64,000 bases of DNA from Lunularia cruciata (GCA_948567375.1 OX419755.1:84884245-84948244); one strand, 5' to 3'. Shown: positions 1-11,448, counted from the stretch's first letter. Notes: generated by a model not told the origin, from the letters alone. Numbers and translations are program-made.

Positions 1-308
1 AGTTTTTCACACAGAGGTTGGGACCTCTAGTGGTCAGGAGCATGACACTATTGCTCCCAAGGGCCCAATGTAGCAGTCAGTCAATACGTCTTCCACTCCT
101 ACTACAGTTACAGAGGATACTTGGGAGCCAAATCTTGGACCCAAGCTTATTGGAGAGGAAAGACGGAGGGTTTGGAGGTTCTTGAGGAGTCACACGAGTT
201 GTTTTGTCTTCATTATGAAGGATTTGGGTGCTCTGAAGGGACCTGGTATACAAAATTGGGCTAACTAGTGACACACCAGTTTTCCGACATCCTTATCGAT
301 ATAGTGAG

Positions 309-1065
309 ATGGAGAGGACATTGATTCAGAGCCAGAGTAGTGACCTTTTTGAGGTTGGTTTGGTGGAGATTTCACATGGAGAGTATGCATCAACAACAAT
401 GATGCCAGCCAAGAAGGATATGCATGGCAACTATACATATAGGCGGATGTGTGGAGATTACCGTCCTATCAACCAACAGACCAAGGCTGATTGGTATGCC
501 ATGCCTACACCGGAGGAGATTTTTGATGCGATTGGGCATGCAAAGGTCTTCAATACTTTGGATCTTCAAGCGGGATATCATCAGTTGCCGATCAGAGAGA
601 AGGATAAGTCCAAGACAGCATTTTAGGCTATTGATCCTCACGGCAAGGATGTGTTATATCAGTGGAAGTTCTTACCATTTGGATTAAAGAATGCTCTTGC
701 TGAGCTCCAGAGGGTCATGGATAGGATCCTAGCTGGATTGGATTTTGCTTGGTGCTATATTGATGACATTTTGGTTTATAGTACTACTATGGAGGAGCAT
801 GAGAGACAATTGTTGGAGGTGTTTGAGAGGTTGAGATCTCATGGACTCAAATTACATCCTGGGAAGTGTAGGTTCTTCCACGAGCAGGTTGAGTATTTGG
901 GTCACACTATCTACCCCGGAGGACTTGGTGTTCATCAAACCAAGGTGGATGTTATTGCACGTATTCCTCGGCCTAGGGATGTGAGCAGAGTACAAGCATT
1001 CCTTGGGTTGGCAAACTTCTACGCCGCTATGTTAGAGGATTTAGTGCCATTGCCAAGGCCTTGAC
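309..1065 (+). pseudogene. Reverse transcriptase domain of copy A (broken)
   Basis: RT fingers and palm are readable in two overlapping frames. The first (309-626) has the CGDYRPINQQT and FNTLDLQAGYHQLPI blocks typical of Ty3/gypsy RT. The second (651-1064) has the catalytic YIDDILVYS motif at about 755-785 and the GLKLHPGKCRFF and QAFLGLANFY blocks. An in-frame TAG at 624-626 separates the two parts. In a live element this enzyme copies element RNA into DNA inside the virus-like particle. The stop makes this copy non-functional. Confidence 0.85.
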
Positions 1066-1560
1066 AAAGCTGACCAAAGTTACACAAGAGTGGTGTTGGG
1101 GAGATGAGCAAGAGAGAGATTTTGTAGAGCTCAAGGAGAGGTTGACATCTGCTCCTATTTTGAGGAGAATCAGGGGACGACCATTTCAGGTTCACACTGA
1201 TTGGAGTATGTTGGGGCTTGGAGCGGTGCTCACCCAGCATGATGATGAGGAGAAGGAGTTTGTGGTGGCCTATGCTAGTCGCTCTAACAATTCAGAGGAG
1301 GCAAAGTATAGTTCATATGAGGGAGAGTGCTTGGCAGCAGTTTGGGCAGTAGCACATTTATGATGTTACCTATTTGGTAACCCCTTCACTCTCATCACTG
1401 ATCACCAGCCGCTGAAGTGGTTGATGGAGTCCAACAAGCTTTTAGGGAAGCTTGCATGATGGGCTCTGATTTTACAAGAGTATGATTTCATGGTTATTCA
1501 TAGACCTGGTATGGTGAACCGTGATGCAGATGGGTTGAGTAGAAACCCATGCCCCAGCCA
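1061..1560 (+). pseudogene. RNase H domain of copy A (broken)
   Basis: Directly after RT, the frame at 1061-1363 shows the RNase H start (FQVHTDWS, first Asp), then AYASRSNN and GECLAAVWAV with the Glu. The LITDHQPLKWL block with the next Asp follows at about 1390-1430 in another frame, and DADGLSR near 1520 closes the domain. This is the normal Ty3/gypsy RT-RNase H arrangement. The frame changes show decay. Confidence 0.8.
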
Positions 1561-1889
1561 GCAGGATCAGACCAGAGCACGTTGGCATGGTGAGACAGAT
1601 GAGGAGATGGTGCCAGGTTGGCATGCATCGGCCTTTCTGTGTATATTTGCAAAGGCTTTGGTGGTATCTCTATCAGCGCATACAGGAGGAGTTATTGAGG
1701 TCACAGATCCAGAGAGTGAAGATATTGGTACAATTCAGTGAGACATTCATGATGATGTCTTAGTGATGGACTATCTTTGCACTGGTGTTGTGGGTGGCAT
1801 AGTTGGGGCCAAGGAGAGAGACCATGTTCTTCAGCGAGCCAGACGGTTCAGATTGGAGGGTCGACACCTTTTGCATGTATGGGAGGATG

Positions 1890-2810
1890 GAAGAGTGTGA
1901 GTAGTACCACTTCCATCTTAGAAACCACAGTTGGTCCATCATGCTCATGAGGAGCTAGGACATTTTGGAGTAAAGCGTACCTATAGCTTACTCCAAAGTC
2001 ATTATTGGTGGCACGGTATGCAGACCAAGGTATAGCAATTTGTTGCCAAATGTGTGATTTGTGACCAAGTTAGAGCATCATTCAATGCTCCTACGCCATA
2101 GTTACACCCATTACCTATCAAGGGATTGGGTTACCATTGGAGTTTGGACTTTGCTAAACCCTTTACCGCTAACTGTGAGACATCATCGGTATGTTTTGGT
2201 GATGGTGGAGCACTTCTCCAAGTGGATTGAGTTGGTGGCACTTCCTGACAAGTCTAGTGAAGGGACAGCTTACTCATTCTTGGATCAAGTTCTTAGTCAT
2301 TTTGGTGCACCAGTTGAGGTTTTGACTGATCAGGGTACAGAGTTCTTGGGGGAGTTTCAGGTCTTGTGTGACAAGGCTTTGATTGATCATCATACTACCT
2401 CCTGAGATCACCTTGAGGTAGATGGCTTAGCACAAAGAGTGGTTCAGACGGTGAAGAGAGGATTGCAAAAGTATGGTTTGCAGAGAGGCCACTTGGGAGA
2501 TTGGGATCTCCAATTACCTTGGTTGGCCATGAGCTATTGGTTCAGCCGGCAAGCCTCCTTAGTATCCTTCTCTCCATACTTTCTACTCTATGGACAAGAT
2601 CCAGATTTACCTGCAGCCATTTGTCGAGATGCTACTGTAGTTTTGGACTTGGATGATCTCGATATATGGATGAGTGCATGTTCTCAGCGGGCAGAGATCT
2701 TTTGGAGAGTGATGATGATGGCCTTTGAGAACTTGGCGATTGCTCAGCAGAGAGATACTTTACGTTATGCTACCATTCAAGGAGGAGGTTATAGACCCTC
2801 AATCCGTTGA
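1890..2810 (+). pseudogene. Integrase of copy A (broken)
   Basis: An HHCC-type N-terminal zinc region is readable (HHAHEELGHFG at about 1937, KCVICDQ at about 2050). The catalytic core follows at 2061-2405, with KWIELVALPDKS and LTDQGTEFLGEF (second Asp of the DDE triad). The part after the triad at 2439-2810 has QLPWLAMSYWFSRQ and SPYFLLYGQDP. The expected catalytic Glu lies in LEVDGLAQR near 2415, where a Val follows and a TGA (2403-2405) interrupts the frame. The domain is Ty3/gypsy integrase; this copy is inactive. Confidence 0.8.
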
Positions 2811-3183
2811 TTTCATCCAGGCGACTATGTATATCTATAGCAAACAACACCGATGACACTTGATGTTACTACAAGCCGCACTATCTTGAGAGTGCATGAG
2901 GTTTTGCCATCTTGAGTCCTTGTGTTAGAAGGACGTGATGGTGTTGTTTAGAAGGATCATGTGCACAATTGTGCACCATGCCACCTTCCAAACATTGATG
3001 GTACTATGGACCCAAGCTTGGCACTTGTATGTGCAGGCTTGAGGTGTATGTTATGTGGCTCTTCTGGTGGAGCTGCTACTATGTTAGTGTGTGATAGCTT
3101 TTTGAGAGGATAGCATATGGCATGTATGACTCCTCCCCTCACGGTGGTTCCTCAAGGACAGTGGTTATGTCCTAAATGTACTT
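2811..3183 (+). pseudogene. Integrase C-terminal region plus PHD finger of copy A (broken)
   Basis: After the integrase core the sequence encodes a GVLVLE-type integrase tail, then CHLPNIDGTMDPSLAL. A PHD-like zinc finger follows at about 3043-3183: CMLC, CDSF (third pair degraded from CDSC), HMAC and WLCPKC. The Trp before the His is a TAG stop here. The same module is intact in copy B, which supports PHD over a random Cys cluster. PHD fingers usually read histone H3 tails; a role in targeting integration is inference. Confidence 0.7.
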
Positions 3184-3343
3184 GACCTATAGCTAGTTCA
3201 TTCTTTAAATGGTATAGATTGCAGACAGGCGACTAACAATGAGGCTCCATAGCACCTGGCCTCCTGATCTTTGCCCATTAGAGGGTATACCATATACCTA
3301 GAGTAGATGGCTATCTGGAGTTAGAGGGACCTAACCGCCAGCT

Positions 3344-3350
3344 AGGGGGG
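3344..3350 (+). promoter_or_regulatory. Polypurine tract of copy A
   Basis: A run of A and six G lies immediately before TGATTGTGGC, the proposed 3' LTR start. The equivalent place in copy B (30534-30540, minus) has a matching G-run, and copy C has AGGAGG. A polypurine tract at this spot primes plus-strand DNA synthesis in LTR retrotransposons. Confidence 0.65.
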
Positions 3351-3896
3351 TGATTGTGGCACTTTAGAGTCTATGTATGACTTATATGTCAGTTGTGCTT
3401 CTATAGTGTATGATGTTGACAGCAATGTATGTTGTGTAGCGATGTATATACGCACAACAGCTGTCACACCATTTGTAGTGCCGCATCTAGATGCTCGGAC
3501 ACTGGAGTTCCAATGATAGTAGTTAGAGTTATTTCAGCAGTTTCTCAAAGACTACTTTCCAATAGTCAGATTTTGTGTTCATGGTACTGACTTCATGGTG
3601 GGGCCCACTGTCACTTTGCACCATTTGCACCGTCAAGTGTGCCGTCAGTGGGACCATTAGGGTTTCAAAGCTAGCTTGAGTCCAAGGGGTATAGTTTTGG
3701 AGCTCACTTCTTTGATGTTGAGCCTTCGAGTTCTTGGCTATGGTGGACAGAGGCCTATGAGCGTCACCTGGATTCTCTATGCTTGAGTGGGTATGGCTTG
3801 ACTATAATCAGTGCCTAGTTGTTGGCAGTTTATAGAGTGATAGATCAAGTACTGATCTGAGTTGAGTTGAGTTGAGAGTGGTAAGCAATCTGATTA
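3351..3896 (+). repeat. 3' LTR of copy A (segments R1 + L)
   Basis: About 546 bp follow the polypurine tract. They divide into a 111-bp segment R (3351-3461) and a 435-bp segment L (3462-3896) that begins TGTCACACC. The same 546-bp R+L unit occurs at 29988-30533 on the minus strand in copy B. L alone occurs at the 5' end of B (38864-39293). Confidence 0.65.
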
Positions 3897-4002
3897 TTGT
3901 GGCACTTTAGAGTCTTTGTATGACTTATGTGTGAGTTTTGCTTCTATATTGTATGATGTTGACAGCAATGTATGTTGTGTAGCAATGTATACACGCACAA
4001 CA
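3897..4002 (+). repeat. Extra copy of LTR segment R after the 3' LTR of copy A
   Basis: The R segment (GTGGCACTTTAGAG... to ...CGCACAACA) recurs directly after L, giving an R-L-R end. Copy B has the same arrangement. See the finding on LTR structure. Confidence 0.6.
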
Positions 4003-4059
4003 CCTCTCTTCCCCTCAACTTCAGGACCTTCCAAACAATTATTGGTAGCTATCACTGCC

Positions 4060-4771
4060 ATGACTCCTAGGAAATTGAAATTCTAGTTCTACACTAAAAA
4101 GGTAATACAAAGTTTATTCAAGACTTTGATCCTTGCTACAACATCTAACCTCTAAATTGCAAAGCTCCTTACTGCAAGGGTGTTCTTGACCTTCTTCACC
4201 ATGATTTGCTCTCTTATTCTTTGGAACTAGAAAACTATTCTCTCTCCTAGACGCAACACTCTAACCCCTTCTAGACTTCAGAAAATTTCACTCTCAATTG
4301 GCTTCTTTACATGCATTACTATAGGATGACTATGCACAAGAATTGGATATCTACTTGACATATTCAATTTCCCCCTGCGCAATTGCAATTTTATATTACC
4401 CTAAAGTGCAGTCATTCTTTAGTCAATTTCAAATCAACTCCTCCTTCTTCTACGTGTTGATTTCTTGTCATTGTCAAGACATGCTTCTTTTGCCTCTACC
4501 ATTTCTTGAAGTGTACTTTCTTGCCACATAGAAAGGTTGTTAGACCGTCTTTGTATTGGCCTTTGCTGCCCAATCCGAAGATGATCATCTTCACACTTGT
4601 CTCTTTGTACTCCCCTTTTGAGTACTTCCATTTTCTGACCCAAAGTAGACTTCTTTGGATCTACTCCAAAGACACACCCATCCATCCTTTTCTTTGTAAT
4701 TTGGCTTTTTTACTCACTTCTTCCTCAAAACATTAACAAAACATTAAAAAACAAAAAATGTGGGCACCACA
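4060..4771 (-). mobile_element. Fragment of a G-family element (end piece)
   Basis: This stretch resembles the right end of element G (about 14380-15078): a shared CAAGACTTTGATCC block, AAAGGTTGTTAGAC, CCCAATCCGAAGA and the identical terminus ending ATGTGGGCACCACA at 4771. It is truncated on the left and abuts copy C material on the right. Orientation is set by G, whose ORFs lie on the minus strand. Confidence 0.6.
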
Positions 4772-5538
4772 ATCTACCTTGGTTGACTTGGTGTTTAGCA
4801 TTCCAAGGCAAAAGCTATTGCATATATTCCTTGGCCTATGGATGTGAGTAGAGTGTAAGCTTTCCTTGGTTTGGTAAAATTTTATCACCAATATATTAGA
4901 GGATTTAGTGCCATTGCAAGGCATTGACAAAGTTGACCAAGCTTACACAATAGTGGATTTGGGGAGATGAATAGGAGAGAATTTTTATAAAGCTCAACAA
5001 GAAATTAATATTTACTACTATTCTCAAGAGATTGATCAAAGGACAACAATTCTAAGTTCATTTTGATTGGAATACATTGGACCTTGCTTACCTAATAAGA
5101 TGGTGAGAGGAAGGAGTTTTTGGTAGCCTATGCTAGTTCCTCCAACAATTTAGAGAGGTGAAGTATAGTTCATATGAGGGAGAGTGCTTGGCAACAATGT
5201 GGGCATTAGCACATTTCCAATCTTATTTATTTGGTAACCCTTTCTTTCTCATCATTGATCATCAACCACTAAAATGGTTGATGAAGTTTGACAAGCTTTC
5301 AAGGAACCTTGCACAATGGGCTCTGATTTTATAGGAGTATGTTTTCACAATTATTCATCAATCTAGAATGTTGAACTATGATGCAGATGGGTTGAGTAAA
5401 GACACATGTCCCAACCAATAGGATTTGACTAGAGCACATTGGCATGGTGAGACAAATGAGTAGATGGTGTGGAGTTGGCATGCATCTATATATATGAGGT
5501 TTTGATAGTATCTCTCTTAGCACATTAAGGAGGAGTTA
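4772..5538 (+). mobile_element. Copy C of the PHD Ty3/gypsy family, piece 1 (RT end and RNase H)
   Basis: This piece is colinear with copy A from about 915 to 1690. It covers the RT C-terminal block (CTTTCCTTGG TTTGGTAAAA), RNase H remnants (GAGAGTGCTTGGCAAC at 5181) and the DADGLS block near 5380. Stops are frequent. It breaks exactly where the element F LTR begins (5539), and the family continues at about 11103 after F. The RT N-terminal part is missing and is replaced by the G-family fragment. Confidence 0.7.
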
Positions 5539-6121
5539 TGTAATACCATTAGCTAGACAAATTATCTAGAGGTAGAAGTTGGCTTGATAATATTTTTAAG
5601 GATAAAATATATAATGATCTAAGTATATTAGATAGAGATGTCACTAAAAGAATACTTCTACTAATGAGGCAAAGGTCAAAACCACCCTAAAAACTTTAGA
5701 GCCAATTTTGGAGGCCTAAACAAAGAATTAGGCCTTGAGAGATAGAATCAGCCCCTCCCCTTCAAAAAAATAAGCATTGTCTTCTCCCATATTTATTGTC
5801 TCATTGGGATCTTTCCAATGGTACCTCATCCATGCTATTTTGAACTTCCTATATGAACATTCTCTAAAGCTTCCCTTTGGTAAAACTTGTTTGATCAACC
5901 ACATAAAACAAGGATCAATATGTAACCAATCTATGTAGTTAATCTAAAATTGTAGCTTGTTAACATGTCACTAATCCATGTATTTAATACAAGGATGTAG
6001 TTCCATTTGAGAGGATACTCTTTACTATAATAAAGACAAGGTGGTTCTTTGGGGCATCGGAATATTGAGAAATGAAACCTTGTGTTTTTCTTGGGATTTC
6101 TCATGTCCTTGGAAAATTTCA
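5539..6121 (+). repeat. 5' LTR of element F
   Basis: It begins TGTAATACCATTAGCTAGAC and ends at 6121 (...TTTCA), 583 bp. A TATA-like CTATAATAAAG lies at about 6025. ATGGTGTCAAAG follows as a possible primer-binding site. A 582-bp relative on the minus strand at 17341-17922 supports both boundaries. Confidence 0.75.
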
Positions 6122-6689
6122 ATGGTGTCAAAGTAGGTGTTTCAATCCAAGTGAGTGGATCACCATCTTGGAGGACACATGCTATTGAGATTAAGTAATT
6201 TTGAGAGGAGAAAAAGTAGTGCAATTGATAGATTAAGATGTTTGGCATAGAGGATGGGATGGATGCTCATAGAGTGCAATGTCTTGCATCTCACTTTCCT
6301 TTCTTGAATTTGTTCCATATCAAGATTATGTACATCTAACTTGAGCAAGTGAAAGTATATCTCATTTACCATATGGAATGGAGTTCATTAATGTAGTAAT
6401 GAAATTACCAAACCTTGTGATTCTACATATATGATATACAATAAAAAGTGAGGATTTGAAATTCTACATTTTGTTATGGTGCAATAGATTTGAATATACC
6501 ATATCCTCTTACTTTCAATACTCAAGTAGAAATTTGTTATGTAATTAGACCAAAGTGATGTTTAGAGATCTTGTACTCCACACTTTTGGTGAGGAATATT
6601 ATCAAAAAGTAATAGCTTCTAAGGTCCCAATGGTAGTCCTAATCATCCATGCTCTTTCTTGGGCAATAAAATTAACCCTCTATTGAAGT

Positions 6690-7560
6690 AAGAAATATTG
6701 ATTGAGCGTATATTGTGTGTATGAATCACGGTTGCAAGATTTGATGCAAGGAATACATGGGATGTTGAACAAGTTCTGAGAGATCAAGATAGCAATGAAG
6801 GCATTACAAAGTCAAGTACATATCTCCAAGAATTTATCATGTAATGCAAGAAGGGAAATCATCCCAAAACCTGATAACAATGGCCAAAGTTCATATAGAG
6901 TCACTCATGCCGATGAGACTGATTTTGATCAACAATGAAGTCACATTATTATTGCGGATAAAGAAAACATGCAATCAATGTTGGCAAAGGGAAGAGAGAT
7001 CACTTGGACAACAATGCAAGAAGAGTTGCAAAAAAATTTCCAATCTATGGATTTTATGCAAATGGCTCAAACCTAACTATGGGGGTTGAAGTAGAAGAAC
7101 AAAATTCAAGAATACATGGAGGTATTTCTTGACCTACCGGCTATGATAACTAATATGATCCCAACAAAATGTCTTGAAAATTTCTAACAAGGGTTAAAAG
7201 AGCAAATTCATCAAGAGGTAATCATGCAAAATCCTCATACCATTTCTAAAGCCATTAAAGGTGCTCAAAGAATAGCAAGAGTGCTTAACAAAGGTGAAGG
7301 GTAGTCCCAACACAACAATATCAAGCTAAAACACCACACTTTGGTGGACCACTTCCTATGGAATTGGACAACACTCATTTCTGTGACTAAGGATCACAAC
7401 CCTTCCAAGAAAAAAAAGATGGGCTAGAAAGGAGAGATGGAGTCACACAAGGAGAAGAGGCTTAAGCAAAACAACAATGTTGTTACAATTGTGGTAGAGT
7501 TGGGCACATAGCCATCAATTTGTGTGTTAACCTTCTTAGGGGCCCTTTAGGGTCCATTCT
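6690..7560 (+). pseudogene. gag remnant of element F with CCHC zinc knuckle
   Basis: After a leader there is a gag-like region with many stops. At about 7475-7530 the frame reads CCYNCGRVGHIAINLC, a CX2CX4HX4C zinc knuckle typical of retrotransposon nucleocapsid. The part before it (6844-7089 is the longest open piece) is not otherwise diagnostic. Confidence 0.6.
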
Positions 7561-8019
7561 TAGGGTCCATTTTTAAACAACTTGGAGAGACAAATGGAAG
7601 AGGAGGATGCTGAAATCACAGTGAAAAACAAAGATCATGAGTAAATATACCTTATTGGCTTAGTGGAGAGAAGTAAAATAAAGGGAGGAAGAGGATGAGT
7701 GTGCAAAGGTTGAAGAAGACAAACACACACAATTGATTGTTGTTAATGGATTCCAAGAAGACAATTAGGTGAGAGTATTAATAAACCTTGGAGAAATAGA
7801 GAATTTCTTGTCTTGCTTTGTTGCAATAAGGTTTGGATGGAACTAAAGAAAGATAAGAATGAAGAAGTAGAGTTACCTAATGGTCAAATAGAGAGCAAAC
7901 CTAAATCCTAAGAGCAAGAATTGCCTCTTTATATCATTAGGACAACAACTATTGTTAAGACAAATATATTTTTCATAGGTCTAATAAGAGAAGTCCAGAG
8001 TGCATAACTCAACGGAAAA

Positions 8020-8860
8020 AATTCCTAAGAATTTGAAAGATGTTATCAATGAGTTTCAATATGTCTTTCTTGATGATTTACCTTTAGGATTACCACCAAA
8101 AAGGAGAGTAGATCATAAAATTGAGATATTTCTTGGGAAGACACTTCCTTGTAAGGTCCCTTATTGACTATCACCTCATGACTTGGAGGAGTGCAAGGTT
8201 CAAATCAAAGATATGCTACAAAAAGGGTTTATGCAACATAATATATTACCATATGGGGCTCTTGATGTATTTTTGAAGAAGAAAGATAGTATGATACAAA
8301 TGTGCATTGATTACCAAGGCCTAAGTCTACAAATGGTGAAGAAAAAATATCCACTATCTTGCATAGATGACATATTTGATCAACTCAATGGGGCAAAACA
8401 CTTCACCAAACTTGATCGACGATGCGGTTATAACCAAATCAAGATCAAAAAGGAAGATGTACACAAAACTACCTTCTAGAGTATGTAAGTATCTAGTGAT
8501 GTTGGTCTCCTTCACCAATGCACCAACCACCTTCATGAGTTTGATGAATGACATATGTCATCAATACTTGGATAAGTCTATTATCAATTTTCTTGATGAT
8601 ATCTTAGTCTACAATTGGACAATAAAAGAGCACAAGCAATATCTATGAGAAGTCTTCCATATTCTATGACAAAACTAATTATATGCCAAAGTCTCAAAAT
8701 GCAAATTTGACAAGTCTGAAGTAGATTACTTGGAGCATATAGTAAGGATAACAAAGTTTCAATAGATAAAATAGACATCACTAAAAAATTGGGTGCTCCA
8801 AAAGATCAAACTCTCAACTCAAGAGTTTCTTAGGATTGATTGGGTTTCTATCATCAATTT
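8020..8860 (+). pseudogene. Reverse transcriptase of element F (broken)
   Basis: Open pieces at 8183-8479 and 8367-8648 show MCIDYQGLSLQ, YPLSCIDDIFDQLNGAKHF, LDRRCGYNQIKIKKEDVHKTTF and then FLDDILVY (catalytic motif, at about 8590-8615). Stops and one frame change break the domain. The arrangement is standard Ty3/gypsy RT, distinct in sequence from copies A, B and C. Confidence 0.75.
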
Positions 8861-8879
8861 ATCAATGACTTCTCTAAGG

Positions 8880-10260
8880 TTGCACAACCCTTAGTGGCAC
8901 TACTTGGCAAAGGAAAGAAGTGGATGTGTGGAACCGCATAGGAATTGGCCTTTTAGGAATTGAAAGTTGCATTACTCCATGCACTAATCTTGAGATTGTA
9001 TGACCCAATATGTGAAATCAAGCTGGCTATAGGTGTTGTGATAGGAGCAATCCTACAACAAGAATGGAGTGACAGATAGCACCCAATTTCATATTTCTCT
9101 CAAAAGCTATTATTACCTAATTGCAACTATCACACCACTAAAATGAGAAGAGATTGCTATTGTTATTGTAACCAAGTATTGGAAGCACTATCTTGGCAAG
9201 AAGGCATTTGTAGTAGAGAAAGACAACAAACCAGTAGTCTACCTTAAGATATAGAAAGATCTATTGTGTAGACAATTTTGTTAGGTAGAGAAGAGACAAT
9301 GGTTCAATATGATAATCATGTATGTGGAAGGCAAGAAGCAACTTGCAGATGCATTCACCTTAATGCATATGATGAATAATTTGGTTGTAGAGGTCAAGAC
9401 AGACCAAGATTTATGGCCAAGGATTCTTATTGCTACAAAGATTGACCCATAGATTTTAAGAACTTAATCACCCAAAGGCATAAATAGTACCCAAGGACTC
9501 ACCTTTCATGATGGCAACTTATCAATCTTGGATCTTGCAAACCTAAGACAAGCATTCAAGCAAATATCATGATTCTTCATGTTGGAGTGGACAAGACTTA
9601 GATGCAATCAAATGCTATTACTATTGTTCCAAGATAAGCAACAATATGATGGAATATGTTTGAAGCTACTTACTTTGTCAAAAAATAAAGCATATAATCA
9701 AATTCTCATCTAACTCCTTCAACCTCTCTCTCCTTGTACACAAATTAATAGTAGGTTAGCATGGATCTAGTTTGTGAATTGCTCAAGACCACCTCAAGTT
9801 TTGACTTCATTGTAGTCTTTGTAGACCAACTTAGCAAAATGGTTCATGTGCGTCCTACAACCAAGGATGTGGCTATACCACAATTATTTCAATTGTACTT
9901 AACTATGGTTTTATCTCACCATGGACTACCTTAAACGCTCATCATTGATATGGGCACTCAATTCACTAGTTTGTTTTGGAGAACCCTCTTTGGCATCTTC
10001 AAAACCAAACTTGTCATGTCAATGGCATACCATCTACAAAATAATGGACAAACAAGGTGAGGTAATCACACTATCAAGAACATGCTCTAAGGCTTCACCT
10101 TAGATAAGCAAGAAAGGTGAGACACATTACTTCCACTAGTTGGATGTGCCTACAAAAATTCAATGAATGCATCTACACATGTCACACTATTCTTCCTCAA
10201 GTAAAAAGAGCACTTTTTCACACTTTGAGCTTGGTAAAGATCTGGTTAGTGGCTACAAAA
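8880..10260 (+). pseudogene. RNase H and integrase region of element F (broken)
   Basis: RNase H remnants occupy roughly 8880-9420. Integrase is readable at about 9790-10130: FDFIVVFVDQLSKMVHVRPT (first Asp), then the SHHGLP and DMGTQFTSLFW blocks (second Asp) in shifted frames, and AYHLQNNGQT. A frame with SLVCFGEPSL at 9921-10103 is a shadow. The region is dead. Confidence 0.65.
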
Positions 10261-10537
10261 GTTCAAGACTTTTGTTTTTAGAATCCAATAGGGTGTAGAT
10301 AAACAAAATTTTCCAAAACCAATATGTAAATGCACATCATAAGCACATGGAGTTCAACATCAAGGATCAAGTGTAGTTGTCCATAACCAATCTTATGTTA
10401 GTAGGCCCTTGTAAGCTTAGACCTTGTTTTATTGGTCTCTTTCCCATCATCCATGGAATCAGCATAGTGAGCTATAGCACACACATGGATATTCAACCAA
10501 TGTTTCATGTTTCCTTGCTATGTAAATATGCATCCAA

Positions 10538-10765
10538 TTGCCCCACTTTCCTTCCATACAAGAAGCTTACCCTTGTCTAACACTCATTGATGGCACAAAG
10601 GAATATGAAGTCCAATGCATTCTCCAAAAATGCATCCATGGTATCCACCATCCATGTGGGGAATATCTTTTATATTGGAAAGAGTACCCATTGTATGAGG
10701 CAACATGGGAGCCCATAGCTAACTTGACCAATTCATTGTTGATAGTGCAATCTTTAGAGCAATAG
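10538..10765 (+). pseudogene. Chromodomain at the C-terminus of element F integrase
   Basis: The frame 10538-10765 encodes EYEVQCILQKC, GEYLLYWKEYPLYEATWEP and an NLTN block. This is the chromodomain pattern (aromatic and acidic residues around YLVKWKGY...TWEP) found after integrase in chromoviruses. Chromodomains bind methylated histone H3 and are thought to steer integration to heterochromatin. The domain itself is uninterrupted, although the polyprotein upstream is broken. Confidence 0.8.
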
Positions 10766-10805
10766 CTTTGCAACAAGGACATTGCATCTTAAATGTGAGG
10801 AAGTT

Positions 10806-11102
10806 TGTAACAGCATTAGCTAGATAGATTATCTTGAGGTGGAAATTAGCTTAATAATATCTTTAAGGATATTATCTATCATATTCTAAGTAGATCAAAT
10901 AGAGAGGTCACCAAAAAAGTACTTCCACTAATCAGGCAAAGGTCAAAAACACTCTACAAGCAATTTTGGAGGCCTAAAGAAAAATTAGGCCTTAAAAATA
11001 GGATCTTACACCCTCTCCCCCCTCCTTGAGAGAAAAGGCATTCCCTTCTCCTCCCTTAAATTGTGTCATTGGCATCTTTCTAATGGGAGCTCACCCATGT
11101 TG
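10806..11102 (+). repeat. 3' LTR of element F (truncated)
   Basis: It begins TGTAACAGCATTAGCTAG and follows the 5' LTR for about 297 bp, up to GGGAGCTCACCCATG. Copy C integrase then resumes. The second half of the LTR is missing. Confidence 0.7.
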
Positions 11103-11448
11103 TTAGGTTACCGCTAGAGTTTAGACTTTGTTGGACCCTTACCATTGATTCTCAAATATCATCAGTTGTTTTGATTATGGTAGAGCACTCCTCCAAGTGG
11201 ATTGAGTTGGTGGCACTTCCTAACAAGTCTAGTGAAGAGACAAGTTATTCATTATTAGATAAGTTTTTTAGTCATTTTGGTGCACAAACTAAGGTTTTGA
11301 CTGATTGGGGTATAGAGTTCTGGGGAGAGTTTTAGGTCTTGTATGACAAGGTTTGATTGATCACCATACTACCTCCCAACATCAACTTGAGGTATATGGC
11401 TTAGTAGAGAGTGGTTTAGATGATGAAGAGAGGATTGTGTAAGTATGG
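11103..11448 (+). mobile_element. Copy C of the PHD Ty3/gypsy family, piece 2 (integrase core)
   Basis: Colinear with copy A 2125-2470: GTGGATTGAGTTGGTGGCAC, CATTTTGGTGCACAAAC and the region of the second catalytic Asp. The piece ends at TATGG (11444-11448), which is repeated at 15079-15083 on the far side of element G. Confidence 0.75.
11444..11448 (+). repeat. Target-site duplication TATGG, left of element G
   Basis: TATGG precedes TGTGACAACC here, and the same TATGG follows GGGCACCACA at 15079-15083. When the insertion is removed, copy C integrase reads through in line with copy A. Confidence 0.8.

Larger units (their letters stand above)
1..4002 (+). mobile_element. Ty3/gypsy LTR retrotransposon, copy A (3' half, decayed, PHD-finger family)
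   Basis: The window opens inside a Ty3/gypsy element and reads through a pre-RT linker (1-308), reverse transcriptase, RNase H, integrase, a C-terminal PHD finger, a polypurine tract and a 3' LTR. The start matches copy B (minus strand, near 33850), so the missing upstream part would include the gag, protease and methyltransferase-like modules seen in B. Several in-frame stops (for example TAG at 624-626) and frameshifts show that the copy is dead. Module order and motifs are seen directly; the family link to B and C rests on colinear similarity that I read by eye. Confidence 0.85.
5539..11102 (+). mobile_element. Ty3/gypsy chromovirus F, inserted into copy C
   Basis: A 5.6-kb element sits inside copy C. 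The 5' LTR is 5539-6121, a 3' LTR begins at 10806 and is cut short at about 11102. Between them are gag with a CCHC knuckle, RT with FLDDILVY, integrase and a chromodomain. The order is that of a chromovirus. Some 430 bp of the host element and half of the 3' LTR are gone at the right junction, so no target duplication can be read. All frames carry stops. Confidence 0.8.
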
